Origin: Lonicera japonica
Lineage: Eukaryota > Streptophyta > Magnoliopsida > Dipsacales > Caprifoliaceae
DNA length: 64,000 nt
Assembly (NCBI GenBank): GCA_021464415.1
Contig: CM038467.1
Coordinates: 66,407,159 to 66,471,158 of the forward strand
Direction: 5' to 3'
Shown here piece after piece: positions 11,335 through 23,240 of the stretch (its first letter is position 1; every line of letters begins with the position of its first letter). Under the pieces are notes generated by a model that saw only the letters and a program-made list of their open reading frames with translations, ran no database searches and was not told the origin of the DNA. Made by a program: the position numbers and the translations under genes.

Positions 11335-12470
11335 TAGATTCTTAGGGTTTGGGAAGAGAAAAAGAATGGGGATAAATCGCAAATCAACAAAAAGTAGAAA
11401 GCAAAAAAGGCGAAAAGAAATTGAATCACAAACCCTATAACAAAAAGAGAAAAATTTGCAAGAGTGAAGTTCCCTCGTTTACAAAGTAGCAAAAATAGAA
11501 CGAAGGCAGTAACTAGGTTTGATATTCAAATAGCAGTTATACCTTTGGGAAATACGCGTCGAAAGAGGGGTGATTAAAAATTCAAAAAAATTGGTGGAGC
11601 TCCGAATATGAGACGATTTAGTTGATGACTAATACGTGGATTTGGGCTGGTTTCTTCTTTAAAAGCTTTCGATCGAAGATTGAGTTCAAGCATGTGCTCC
11701 CAACCTTGTTTGTTGAGACCACATGCTTGAAGAGGCAATTAAGGGAGCATAAACATTGCTTAAGGTGAACTAGGCTGGCCTAATTTGTTTAGAAGCCCAC
11801 ATGGAGAACCAAGCCCACAAGACTGGTAGGAACAAATAAAACGAATAAGAAATACGCTGAGTTGTCAAGTTGCTGAGACCCGACCTTGTCGAGATGGCCA
11901 AGTCGAGGTCGAGTTCAACATGGAATGATGCACATGGAGTGCCCAAGGAGCATGCGAAAGAAATCATGCCGAATCGTACGAACCTGTACAAAATCGTGCT
12001 TGCTTCCACTACACCACTACTATCGTACTATTTTAAAATTCGTTAGTTATGGGTAAGGAAAAAAAAGGCTGGAATATTATCTAAGTCTTATCCTATTTAG
12101 TCATTTTACTATTAACCTTAATGAGCAAGTGTAACCCTAATTCTATGTGTATAAATAAAAGAGGGATAGCTCAAAAAAAACAGATGATGCATCTTTGGTT
12201 GTTAATTGATTACTAGTTTACTTCTTCTATTATAGAGAGAGAAAGCTTGTAACTCATCATTCATTGATTGACAGCCTTAAGAGCTCAATATAAAACACAC
12301 GCACAAACGAAAGACGTACTGCTGGACTAGTATAAGCCCTACCGGGAGAAACCTACCGTACCTAAATAATCCTTTATTACACTTGTAGTTTATCTATCAC
12401 AACCAAACCGTCTTTCTGTCCTCATAAATTATCTTTGTGGGCTGGGCTTAAAATTTTCGGCCACCTACAA
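11335..12470. other. Retroelement flank, possible LTR remnant
   Basis: There is no intact ORF. A plus-strand TATA run (GTATAAATAAAAG near 12,149) is followed by a leader-like segment. The stretch ends in CCACCTACA (12,469), similar to the CCGACCTACA end of the LTR at 6,242; a TGTTGAGACC at 11,711 could be the matching start. No target duplication was found, so the LTR reading is only a suggestion. Confidence 0.35.
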
Positions 12471-13380
12471 TTTTAATTTATAATTATAATATTTAAAATA
12501 ATTCTTTTATAATACTAATTTTATATTAAATTAGTATTAAATTAAGCCTATTGTTCTTTCATGATTGAGGAACTTATATATTATAGTTCTAGACGGTATC
12601 GTGCACTTTTTTTTAAGTAGTAAGATTTCATAAACTAGTATAATGAAGTATTGTTATTATTATACTTAGGGTTTGTTTAATTGTCCCTCAAATTATAAAT
12701 TACACTATTTACAATTTCAACATTTAGTTGCGTTTGATTGTGAAAATTAAACAATCACCAGTTTGATAATTTATGTTGATTCATCAAAACTCATACAACC
12801 CATTTCAAATAAAAAAACTTGAGATTGCATAATTTTAGAACAAGAGAATTCACTCTAGCTTTATATTTCTAAAAAAAAGCTATTGTCTGTATTTAATGTT
12901 GATGTTTTTAGACAAAATTTACATAAAAGACTTTAGATTTAGGATTCGAATCACGAGAGAGGGAAGAGGGATGGGGCATACTGTGATCGTAACTTGAGAT
13001 TTTAACATGAAGGCAAGGTATTATCACCCTATTTGATCCATATGACCGGTTAAATTTATTGATCTCAATAAATAATTAATAGAACTAAAGTTTATTAAAT
13101 GAAAAAAGGGTTTGAAATATATTCGATAATCTATAGATGTTTATCCCTATGTTTTTAGTAAATTTAGTTCTTCACTCATCTTATTTTAGTACATATTTGT
13201 TTAGAGAATTATTACTTTTTAAATTTATCTTCTTAAGTAATATAATAAAATCATGTAATACCATTTCATAACTAATCGAATCGTATATAAATTCGTAAAT
13301 AATTATCCAATAGCTTATTAGCTCATATAAAAATTACTCATATATTTTATTTTTATTAAAAATAATAATATAATATATCG
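12471..13380. other. AT-rich intergenic region, promoter side of the OB-fold gene
   Basis: Very AT-rich with no ORF. A tRNA-like B-box string (GGATTCGAATCAC near 12,941) may be a SINE scrap. The right part is the presumed promoter of the gene whose leader starts near 13,380. Confidence 0.4.
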
Positions 13381-13601
13381 AATCCCTCCCGTCCAGACTA
13401 ACATCCCTCACCCCTCACCCAGCCGAATGACTTTCCTCTCTCTCTCTCTCTCTCTCGTTCAATTTTGAAGCCCTAGTCGCCACCGTCAGTCATCTCGCAC
13501 TCACAGACTCCCACTCTTACAAACTCTCTTTCTGTTTCTTTTCGGACCGCCAGAGCCCCCGGAGCGGTAGTCGACATCGGACCGCTGGCTACCATCGATA
13601 G
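13381..13601 (+). promoter_or_regulatory. CT-rich 5' leader exon of the OB-fold gene
   Basis: Base composition switches from AT-rich to C-rich at 13,381. A CT microsatellite spans 13,435-13,456, and GC-rich leader sequence runs to a splice donor ATAG|GTACTT at 13,601/13,602. Pyrimidine-rich leaders followed by a leader intron are common in plant housekeeping genes. The next coding ATG is at 15,798, with a plausible acceptor (ATGCAG) ending at 15,678. Confidence 0.6.
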
Positions 13602-14189
13602 GTACTTATCCCTTCTCTCTCTCTACTCTCATTTCTTCCTTCATTCTCAAAATTTTAGGGCTTTTTTCTATCCTCTTTCTCTTGCATTTGGGTGTTTGAT
13701 AAAAGATCATGATCTTCTTTTTCTTTAGGATTTCTTGCATATTATGGTATACCTGTTTTGTGGAGAAGAAATTAGTTAGGGTTAAAGTGGTTTTTCAAAT
13801 CAAAGTGGGTATTAATGAAGATACGTTTTGGTTGTTTAAGAGAAAAGGGATGAGGGAATAGAAAGAGAAAAACTGGTATATAGGTCTTAAATAAATTGTT
13901 TGGTTTCTACTTTAGCCTTAGTCAGTAAAAAAGAAAGAAAAATGGGTATCTAGGTGTTAAGACAAAGGGGATGAGAGAACAGAGAAATGTGTTAAAGAAA
14001 TAAATTATTTGGGTGTTTATACTTGGCCTTTGTATAAAAGGAAAAGAAATAAAAGAGAAATCTCGATTGGGGTGTGATTGTGTTTATTATTTAGTTTGTT
14101 GCACTTTCGAATTGATTTGTTATACTCGGATATGCATTGGTTTTGGACAAAATTCTTAATTTGAGATGGTGGGAGTGTGTTGAAAAAGA

Positions 14190-15463
14190 GTGAATGACCC
14201 ATTTGTATCCCGAACTTTGTACCCGGTTTCAAGTTGCACTCCAGACTTCAATTTGTTCCAGCTTGCAGTTCAAATTTTAAAAAGTGGTTTTAAATGCCCA
14301 CTCTGTTAACATTATGTCCATTTTATAACATAAGTTGTCATGTGAGCGGCATAAAGGTAAATGTAACTGTCCTCCTCCTCTTCCTTCTTCCTACTTCTTC
14401 TTCTAAAGAAAGAAGAAGAAGAGATGGCTGTCTTTGTTCTTGTTGACGTTGCTACCAACGCTCTTTGCGACGGCCAATCCTCTTGCTCCCAAGCTATTTA
14501 CATTAACGATCTTTAGCAAATGGTACTCTCTCTTTCTCTCTCCCACTTTTGTAATCAGCTGTGTACTTTGAATCTCTCTTTCTCGTGCATTTTCAAGTGT
14601 TTGGTTGCTGATAAAATGAATCAGAGTAATTGGATTGTATTGTCGTGGATTTTGGTATTTAGGCTTTCATTTCGCAATTACTGAAGCTTTTAGCAATTCA
14701 ACTGTACTTTGATTCTCTCCGTTTCTCGTGCATTTTCGAGTGTTTGGTTGCTGAAATTGTGGATGAGAGCAATTGGATTAAATTTGTTGAGGATTTGGGA
14801 TTTTAGGCATTCATTTTCGCTATTAATTTAGTTTTTCAACTAAGAGAATTTGAGGAGTGACTTTTCTGTATAATCAACTGTATTATGAATCTCATGCATT
14901 TTCTAAGTGTTCGGTTGCTGAGAAAGTTGATGTGACCAATTGGATTAAATTTGTTGAGGATTTTGGATTTTAGGCTTTTGTTTTTGTGATTAATTAAGTT
15001 TTTAGCGATGCAACTAAAACAAATACGCCATTTGTGAGTTTTAAAAGTATTTTTGTGAACCTTTTCTCCTGTTGTAATTAACTGTATTACAAATCTCTCT
15101 TTCTTGTGTACTTTCACGTGTTTGGTTGATGAGAAAGTGGATGAGAACAATTTTGAAAACAAGACTTTGGTTAACTGCGAAACTTTTAATTACTGAAGCT
15201 TCCTTTAATATTTTTCTTTCTTTAAGAAGAAGAAGAAGAAGAAGAAGAATAGATATTATCTTAAAGAAGAAAGAAGAATAAGAGGAGTTACATTTACCCT
15301 TATGCCCCTCACTTGACAACTTCTGTTATAAAATGGACAGAGCGTTGACGGAGTGGGTATTTAAAACCACTTTTCGAAATTTGGAGTGCAAGGTGGAACA
15401 AATTGAAGTTTGGAGTGCAACTTGAAACTGGGTACAAAGTTCGGGGTGCAGATGGGTTTTCAA
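14190..15463. mobile_element. Long-TIR DNA transposon in the leader intron (MULE-like or Pack-type)
   Basis: The segment about 14,190-14,405 is repeated as its reverse complement at about 15,225-15,463. Shared blocks include CCCGAACTTTGTACCC, TTTCAAGTTGCACTCCA, AAGTGGTTTTAAAT, GTCCATTTTATAAC and GGTAAATGTAACT, ending in AAG/CTT repeats. TIRs over 200 bp long suggest a Mutator-like element. No 9-bp target duplication is evident, so the superfamily is unproven. The interior holds a 30-codon ORF and about four irregular repeats of a TGCATTTTCAAGTGTTTGGT block. No transposase is present, so it is non-autonomous. Confidence 0.75.
14424..14516 (+). CDS. Small 30-codon ORF inside the long-TIR element
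   Basis: The ATG follows an AAG-rich end of the left TIR. It encodes a short hydrophobic start (MAVFVLVDVATNALCDG), then QSSCSQAIYINDL and TAG. It is richer in GC than its surroundings and is followed by ATG|GTACTC, which could be a splice donor. It may be the first exon of a host gene captured by the transposon. I do not recognise the protein, and it may be non-functional. Confidence 0.3.
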   Translation: MAVFVLVDVATNALCDGQSSCSQAIYINDL

Positions 15464-15797
15464 CAGGTAATTTGGCAAATTAATTTTCCCTGTTATCTGG
15501 TTTACCATAAATGAATCTTAAAAACAGAAACACTAACCATATGAATGGCCAAGTTTACTAGCTTTGGTAATTTTGGCGTTCAGATTTTCAAAAGACACAC
15601 ACACATATATATATAATGATGACGATGATTCGTTTTAAGAGTAAAAATCTCGAGATGTCATTGCGTTTGTACATGCAGTTTGCTCACCATTCTTCCTCAT
15701 CTTCAGTGCCTGTATCTATGAATTGGTTCTGTCCTTCAAGTTTTAATTTGATTCTTGTATTTATATAATTGACTCTGGTGACTCCCTTAATTCCTAC

Positions 15798-17794
15798 ATG
15801 GCAATAATGGCACAATCTACAGTTCCAACGATGGAGAAGAGAAAGCCGGTGTTCACCAAGGTCGATAACCTTAAGCCGGGAACGTATGGACACACTCTGA
15901 TGATCAAGGTCGTTAGCTCTAAGCCGGTGGTTCAGAAAGCCGGTGGCCGGCCGGTGAACCAGAGTGTTTGCTGGCCCCGAATCGCTGAGTGTATCGGCGG
16001 CGATAAGACCGGTACCATCGTCGTCACTGCTTGTAATGAACAAGGTAATATTTTCATTTCCGTAGTTATGCTGGAGTTATTTTTTGAAACCCTATTTATT
16101 GATTATGTTTGATTTGGTTTGATATGTGAGAACATTTAGTCTTGTGAATACCAAGTACTAGTGTGTTTAATTGAGAAGAAACAGAGATTTATGAACCCTT
16201 AGGGCATTTAGTTTGTACTAGTTTGGTTTGAAATTTTGTGCTAGAAAAATTTATTGTTTTGTCTACTAAAGTATCAGGAGTGCTGCCGTGTTAGTTTGAT
16301 TGTTCTGTTGATGATTCACCTTAACCTTTTGAAGATCACACATTGCTTCAATTGAAAGTCCAAGTATTGCCTCAATAAGTTTAAATTTTTGTCTTTTTGA
16401 CAATATAATATTATTTTATGTGCTATATCAGTAAACACCTTGAGAATGATCACTAGACTTATTGATGCCAATTTATTGGGTGTCCGTGTTTTGATCGCAT
16501 AACATAAACTACAAGAAGATCATCTTCATGGACAAGTGTGAGAGATGGTCTTAAGCTCTGGTTCTAGTATGATGTGACATAATGCATAAAATTGGATCGT
16601 GTGCTTCCTCTTAAAAAATAAAGTATCTAGCATTGTTACATCTAATACATAAATAAGCATCAATTGAACATGGTCTTGATTATCTGTTCTTTTTGTAATC
16701 CTCCATATGCAGAATGACAACCCACTTATCTTCTTTTGTTCTTTTTTCACTTGAAGTGGAACCTAGGTATATAAGTATAAATTGGGGAATTGTATTAGTT
16801 GTGAACTTGTACTTGGGACCTCGTTGGAGGCTAGTTGTTAGATTATATAAGGTTTCTTGAACACTTTAAATAGGGTGTTTGGAATGGGAGATATTCTTGT
16901 TAATTTAGAATGCGAATTTTAAGTCCCTTACAGAGATTTTGCTCAGTTAACCCGCTGTCGGCGTACGGCACCCATAACGAACTAGGTCCAAGAGGAGAAA
17001 TCCTCTTAACGGGATTTGGGGCGTTACATAGGAGGTAACAGTAGTATTCTAAGAGAATTGGAAATATAATGTCCATGTCTCTTTTATAAAATGGACTGGC
17101 TATGCGTGCCTGTTGCAATTTTCTATACTATGAGTGTTGATATATTTATCGTTTTTTGAACTTTTTCTTCCTCAAAGTTGAAGGATAAAGGCAGTCTGTT
17201 TTAACCTGACTCTAATCGAAAATATAGCCAATGTTGTTTGTTAAAAGCATTATGGGACAATCTTTTTATATATATGTACACCCCCCTATATCTATACAGA
17301 TATGTCTTGTTTTTTATATGTATATACCAGATAGTAAGCCGAGCGAAAGGTGATATCAACCATTATAAATCTATCTTAAATCTCAACTTCACAATTGTTT
17401 ATCCCTTACGATGTATCTGGAATAGTAGTAATTAGTGAAACAGGAAGACTTCATGAAATATCACAGCAAAAATGATTAAAACATTTATGGTTCCTACGTA
17501 AATAGGGAGCTGCACAGCAGCGACAAAATAGGAATTCGATAGAATATAGAATAAGGATATACCTAGCCTCGGGCTAACCTAATTCGTTGTAGTGTAGGGG
17601 TATATAAATTTTCAAGATTCAAAAACCATTGCTCCTTACCCTTGTTATATAGATAAACCAATGGTATCTGTTGATTTACTGTGCAGTTGATTGAATGAAA
17701 CCGGAGGCCACGGTTTTTCCACGTACAGAATGCGAAAATAGACATGTTCAAGGGGTCAATGAAGCTAGCAGTTGACAAATGGAGACGTGTTGAG
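15798..17794 (+). pseudogene. OB-fold nucleic-acid-binding protein, At4g28440-like (SOSS-B homologue), broken
   Basis: Exon 1 (15798-16044) encodes MAIMAQSTVPTMEKRKPVF followed by KVDNLKPGTYGHTLMIKVV and ends TIVVTACNEQ before a GTAATA donor. This is the N-terminal OB-fold of plant At4g28440-like proteins, related to the SOSS-B single-strand DNA-binding subunit. Exon 2 (17687-17794) starts after TGTGCAG in the right phase: VD, then a TGA stop (17692-17694) where the family has Leu, then MKPEATV. It has a 4-nt excess (17725-17728) before NAKIDMFKGSMKLAVDKWRRVE and a good GTGAGT donor. I find no exon for the expected C-terminal end (about 25-30 residues) in the window. Splice signals are intact, so decay looks recent. 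A sequence error or alternative splicing (CAG|AAT at 17,728) could explain part of it. Confidence 0.65.
16045..17686 (+). other. Intron of the OB-fold gene
   Basis: AT-rich intron with GT (16,045) and TGTGCAG (17,686) borders. It contains a GC-rich island (about 16,918-17,035: CCGCTGTCGGCGTACGGC ... GGGGCGTTACA) unlike its surroundings, probably a small transposon fragment. Minus-strand ORFs here are chance. Confidence 0.5.
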
Positions 17795-17800
17795 GTGAGT

Positions 17801-18684
17801 ATGAATTGGTGAACGTCGTGGAAGAGGGGAAGTGAATAGTTTTTGAAGTTAACGAAGGTTTGACTTTTGTTTTTTTGGAAATTGAACTGTTGGTCGGTCG
17901 GTCAATCTATTAAGGAAGCATATGATCTTTTTTTCTCAATTCTGTTACAGATGCTATCAACAAAAAAAAAAAAATTGATTCTCATTAAAAAAAATTGTAT
18001 TCATTTGTTTGGCTTTAAACTATATAGGAACAGTCGGATCTATGTAAATCTAGAAGACAAGGATTTTATTATACGATTTATGTCCAGAAGTGGGGAATGA
18101 TGGTGTATGAGTAGTTTCTGTCCAAACATAAAATCAACACTAAACAAAGCGAACGTAGGATAATTATTTTGGTCTACGTGACTGATAAATTTTGAATTTT
18201 TTGGGTCTCAGCTTATATATATATATTCTATATTGTGACATGCCTCTGTCTTAGTGATGTTCAATAGTGACATCCCTGTTTGCATCATATAATTTTAAAC
18301 CCATCTTCTTTCTTCTTAGTCTTGTCTTAATTTAGCTCGTGATATTCTAATTTTGTTTGGAAAATAAATAATCCTTATTTTCTAAATTTATCTGAATTTG
18401 ATTAGGGCTTGTTTGACTGCAATAATTTGTTAAGGAATCGTTTTTCATGGTACAACTTGGTAGTGTAAAAGAATTCCACTCTTTTCTAATGAGTGTTTCA
18501 ATTTTTTTCCTTTTTGTAGTGAGCTAAATTCCTCAGCCACTTGATTCTCTGTATAATACTAATATGATATCCGTGGTTAGTTTATGTTTGTGTTCTTAAA
18601 TGAGGGAGGGAGGGAGAATATTTACAATTTACAAAGAAGGTGAATATTAATCTCTTTTGTTCACCAACCAAAATGTTTTTTTAT
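17801..18684. other. AT-rich region downstream of the broken exon
   Basis: I searched both strands by eye for the missing last exon of the OB-fold gene and saw none. It holds an A-run (17,961-17,973), a TA-run (18,216-18,227) and a GGGA tandem near 18,604. No gene seen. Confidence 0.4.
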
Positions 18685-20376
18685 AAAGCTTCACTGCGTC
18701 CATTCCTGGTCATAGGGGCACTGCAGTACCAATCAAAAATATCGTTGTCGCTACTGGATGACGAAATGGATTATTGAATTTACTACATTCCTGGTCTTTT
18801 ACAAAGAAGATCGTGATCTACATCTATGGTCAAACCAATCTCTGCTGGACCCCTTAAACTTTTCTTATTTATAAATATAATCCTCAAGCTTCATGGAACA
18901 TATTGAAAAAGGAAAACTTTATGTTATACAATACAATACAAATTGATTTTCATCATTTCAGATATTAAAGAAATAGACAGATAAAGCTAAAAGTTACAGC
19001 TTGCTACATATATACATCTATTCAACTCATTCTTTTGTTCACAGTTCCTACATACATATAATTTGTTCGATCACCCTAAATAAATACTATGATCATTTTA
19101 AAGGCCAACTTTAAACCAAATAAATAAAAAATTTGGATTCAAAAGAATCAAAAGCATACACAAAGCAAAACAAGCAGTATGTGCATCTTAATAAGAAGCA
19201 AAAACAACCAATAATGTAACTGATTTAGTGGCAACAGAAGAAAGCAAACTCAAATTTCTGAGGAAATACATTATTAGCTTCCATTTTCTTAAGATTATAA
19301 GAGGGTATCCTTCTACAAATTCAATCGACCCTTTAAAACCTTCAAAGTAAAACCTTTCTCATTTCGTTCGAAGTCAATCGACACCATGAAGTTTCACCTG
19401 CATCTCACTTTTACCCAAAAGTGGACGGACCCTGAAAAAAATAGACAGAATGTGCCAAATTCACCATATGTTCTTTTTCTCCTATTCTTGACCTCAAAAC
19501 ACCACCACATTCTCCCTCCTCTCTTATCATTGCCGCCACCTTACCTCCCTCTTGCCACAAAACTACCTCCTACTTCAATTCTGTGTATATATATATATAT
19601 ATATGTAGAGTCGCAATGTACAAATTAAAGATAATCCCAAAACAAAAAGGAATGAAACTCCACAGGCGAATTCTTATTATTACAATCTTTTCTCCTTGCA
19701 CAATTGCAGATATTACCATTTGTAACTTTCTTCAATTCTTGGAAACAAACCCATACCTGATTTTTAGTTGAAACATTGATCATGTAATTCTCTATACTAA
19801 TCAACAAATTCTGCAATCGCTCATTGTAATTCTGTGCAATCTGGATTGTAATAAGGCCAAACGTAGCTAAAGAGTTGTGAATTGTCTAGACTAGCTTGAT
19901 TTTAATTTCGACAGAGCATAAGCATCGTTTCCAGCCATCGAGACCTCACACTAGCAAATAATCGCCTAATTCAACAGTACTCTGTTTTGGATTGTTCCTC
20001 ATCGACCGCTTCAACACTAGTAGGAAGTTTTCCAGCAATCAACGAAGAGTTTTAGCCTGACTTGCAATCAGTGTTTTCCTGTGAATCTCCGGCAAGAACT
20101 TCAATCTCTTCCCCTAGACGAGATATATATAGTGATTTCGTTCGCCGACATCTAGATCTTCTGGTTGAGAATTGATTGAAACATTTTGTATTCGACGGAT
20201 GGATGGATTCTCACATTGCCGATGTTGATTTCTCTCTCCCCGTTGTAAAACACCACCGGAAAAAGCACCGCACCACCATCTATCTGTCGATTAGTCAACA
20301 GCCAATTCACATTTTTTCCTTCGATTTTTGAACAAGAATTTTAAATTTTGATGAAAGAAACTGACAAATTGTTGGC
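18685..20376 (-). repeat. Unidentified gene fragment, copy A of three
   Basis: This 1.7-kb segment is closely repeated at 62,818-64,000 and, for its larger right part, at 23,241-24,457, all in the same orientation. Read on the minus strand it starts with a UTR-like part (about 20,370-19,950) and a short ATG peptide (MAGNDAYALSKLKSS, then stop). Then comes a low-complexity leader, a block equivalent to copy B's DELRKVYFKGLKG (here with a one-base insertion near 19,350), and a 3'-UTR-like tail. I do not recognise the protein. A related block in opposite orientation lies beyond the NLR at 56,340-56,815. Confidence 0.65.
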
Positions 20377-20798
20377 AAGAGAAGAAAGGAAATAAAAATA
20401 GAACTAGTGATTAAATTTGTTTGGATAATAAATAATATAACATATAATAAGTAAAATGAAAAGGTTAACATTTTTTGTAAAAAAGTTAATGAATAATAAT
20501 TTTTAGAAATAAAAGTTTAGATATTATTTTTATTTTGAAATAAATGCGTGTTTATCATTTGTGTTTTAAAATAAGGGATTTGACAGAGTGCAAGCATAAC
20601 TTTGCACAAAAATTTGTTTTGTGCAAACTTACTTTGCAATCAAACAATTTTAATGCAGATTTGTTTTGCATTAAGACCTAAATCTAATTAATTACTATCC
20701 ATTCAAAATATTGGGCCCACAATTTTGGTTTAACTTTCCTTTTAAATTTAAATCTAATTAATTACTAACTAATTAAAATAATGAACCCAACATATTTA
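20377..20798. other. AT-rich flank with a strong hairpin
   Basis: No ORF. The AATATAACATATAATAAGTAAAATG stretch parallels sequence after copy B at about 24,466, and 20,686-20,735 parallels 27,057-27,110. Both support duplication of this flank. A perfect hairpin lies at 20,601-20,627. Confidence 0.5.
20601..20627. repeat. Perfect 11-bp-arm hairpin
   Basis: Arms TTTGCACAAAA (20601-20611) and TTTTGTGCAAA (20617-20627) are exact reverse complements with a 5-nt loop. It is likely part of a MITE remnant; its borders were not found. Confidence 0.7.
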
Positions 20799-21221
20799 CA
20801 GTGTGTTTAGATTGAAGGAATGAGAAAGAAAGGAAAGGAAACGAGGAGGAAATATTGCATTTTACTCGTTTGAATAAATTTATAAAAGGGAGTGGAGAAG
20901 AAACGGAGGGATATGATTGAGAGGGAATGCCAATTTCCTCTATTCCTTTATTTTGTTTCCTTCCAATATTGGGAGGATTGGGAGGGAAATGAAAAGTTTT
21001 TATTGAATTTTTCACGTTTTTTCAAATTTACTCCTAATTTATTAATAAAATATTAAATCACATTCCTTTCCTTTCTTTCCTTCTTTCTATCCAAACAAGA
21101 TTTATTTTCATTCCATTATTTTTCATCCCTAGCTATCCAAACAACAATAAAATTAAATTCATTCCTTCCCCTCATAATTAACTATTTCCTTTCCATCCTC
21201 CCCTTCAATCCAAACGGATTG
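20799..21221. mobile_element. Tourist-like MITE with TTA target duplication
   Basis: Left end CAGTGTGTTTAGATTGAAGG and right end (reverse complement) CAATCCGTTTGGATTGAAGG match at 15 of 20 positions. TTA flanks both sides (20,796-20,798 and 21,222-21,224). It is 423 bp, with purine-rich left and pyrimidine-rich right halves giving a foldback. The paralogous region at about 27,110-27,170 lacks it, which supports an insertion. TIR style and 3-bp TTA fit PIF/Harbinger-type MITEs. The ORF 20773-21015 is an artefact. Confidence 0.75.
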
Positions 21222-21809
21222 TTAGTTATTAATCCATTGTCGAGCATATGTTAATACTAATAGGCAGAGTTGGTTATGGCTATTTTAATGCTTTGGGCGA
21301 AACTTTTACAAGTGTCCTCTTATATGTAAATATATTAATTTTTTAAATTAAAAAATAAATTAATTTTGTTTTCCTCTTATAAATAAATATATTAACTTTT
21401 TTAAATTATGTTCACATACTACCAAAAACACGCTACAATTGCAAAGAATCCTACAAAAACATTCTAATTAAATATTTATTTCTCTTATTGTTTTGAAAAT
21501 CAATACGGGTGAAAGAACAAATTTTGGCGCCTCCTAATTCTCCTATAGTCTTATATTATGAGTAGATTGAGAATGAATACAGAAAAAAAAAAGAATCAGA
21601 GAAGTGCTAAAGATGTTGTTTCCATACACATTGTTAGAGCTTTCGAAACTTTTTTCTTGGAAATTTGCGTGATCAATTTATTTTTTATTTTTCAATATAT
21701 ATATATGCTATATATATATATACATAAATAAATAAAATATTGGCACCTCTCTTAATTTTTGGGCCCTGGGCGATTTCCCTACCAGCCCTGCCCCAGGACC
21801 GGTTATGCT
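21222..21809. other. AT-rich spacer
   Basis: The first part (GAGCATATGTTAATACTAATAG) matches about 27,173-27,190. A TA-rich run is at about 21,700-21,725, followed by a GC-richer scrap (GGGCCCTGGGCGATTTCCCT) of unknown origin. No gene. Confidence 0.4.
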
Positions 21810-22700
21810 AATAGGTGTATATTTACATATTATTGTGTATAGGTGCAAAGAGAGCTTCCTATAAGGGCCGCTCATTTCAAGTAGTAAATGGATAATTTTT
21901 TTAATGAAACTTGATAAAGACATCTGTATAACGAGTAGATGATCTCTACCAAATTTCATCCAAACCCCCCCCCCCCCCCCCCCCCCCTCAATTTAGAAGT
22001 CGTAATACGATCATATAAACATATATATCACATTTTTACTACATCAACTTCTGATTTACTTTAATTTTGATAAATTTTGTGACGATGATCTAGTCATTAT
22101 AGTGATCATCTACACAAAAATTAATCCATTTACTCATCAATATGGACTGTCCTAAATGATCGAGGTGGTACATAGGCAAAGTTTTAGTCCGAACTAGTGT
22201 GAATTTTTAAGCATTGAATTACTATAATATAACATGCTTCTTTCATTTTAAATTAGGAGTTCTATTTTTCTGTTTGGAATTTCTCAAATTAACAACCTTG
22301 TAATTTTTTTTTTGGATAGAATCAATGTCACAGATATGTCATCCGTAAATAATATTTAGTATTGAGCCTTATTTATGTTGATATTAGTGTATCTTAAAAA
22401 AGGGAAAAGTCAAATAGGAACCGAGAGGAAAGGAGTATAGGGTGATGATACTTGCCTTCTCTCCTTTCCCTTAAAATTTCACAAACATTTTTCTTGTAAA
22501 GCTGGATAAGCTTACGGTGCGCTTTTCCGTATACTGAAGAAAGGAATGAACTCTGGAGGAAGCAAAGATAAAGCTTCACCTAGCTGTATTGATTTGATTG
22601 ATCTTAGATGCATGTCATTCAAAAGTTTTTTAAATGTTTGCTTAAAGATCAATATTAAAGATCAAAAACAATGAACCAAAGCTTTGGACAAGAATATTTA
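21810..22700. repeat. Segmental duplicate of 27.84-28.17 plus 31.12-31.68 kb
   Basis: Bases 21,810-22,154 align with 27,839-28,171. Alignment then jumps without a gap on this side to 31,118, where AAATGATYGAGGTGG continues to about 31,680. Conserved landmarks include ATACGATCATATAAACATATATATC, GGAGTTCTATTTTTCTGTTTGG and GATAAAGCTTCACCTAGCTG. The ORF 22394-22579 (MKLYLCFLQSSFLSSVYG) recurs at 31,335-31,547 and partly at 34,953-35,141 only because the DNA is duplicated. Confidence 0.8.
21965..21987 (+). repeat. 23-base poly-C run
   Basis: An uninterrupted run of 23 C. The duplicate at 27,991-28,000 has A instead. Homopolymer length may be inflated by sequencing or assembly. Confidence 0.8.
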
Positions 22701-23240
22701 AAAAAGTACATTTTGTTTGGTTTTATTTTTGTGTAATTTTGCCTTTTTTTTAAGACTACAATAGTAGCATAAATAGAAAAACAAGAATGAACCACAATGT
22801 TCAACGTTTAGTTAAACTGGCTACAAGAGTAGAAATAAATTTCCTTTAAATAGTAACCAAAAATGCCTTTTGCAATAATGCTTTGAACAATGCCTTCTCC
22901 GTAGTTTTCCTAAAATCCTATCAGAGACTGCAATATGCTTCTTTCATACTCTTTAGCTTTCACCAAACGTCGAGAGCGGCCAGGAACTCAATAAGGGCCA
23001 GTTTTAGATTCTATCGCCTCCTGGAGGATATATACAAAACGAGCAAAGATAAAATATAAGTCTACTCCTGGAGGATGTTCTTAAGTTGTACCCTTAGCCC
23101 TTGAAGACCTTCTCAATTTCATTTCAGAGAACATGGCTGTGTCAAATGAAAAACATCATCAACAACTTTGTCAAACTTTGTCTAGGCACGTATTTTTCTA
23201 GATCCCAAACGAGATTGCCCAAGACTTTCACATTCTAGAA
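22701..23240. other. Spacer between duplicates, with decayed coding-like sequence
   Basis: The left part (22,690-22,760) resembles 34,505-34,580. At 22,900-23,240 the minus strand has broken coding-like text such as KFDKVVDDVFHLTQP and RVQLKNILQE with several stops, possibly part of the same gene fragment as copy B. Product unknown. Confidence 0.4.

Noticed and set aside
14836..15508. Minus-strand ORFs of 60-108 codons
   Set aside because: They lie in the long-TIR transposon and its AAG/CTT repeats; composition is low-complexity.
15684..16043. 119-codon minus-strand ORF
   Set aside because: Exact antisense of the OB-fold exon 1.
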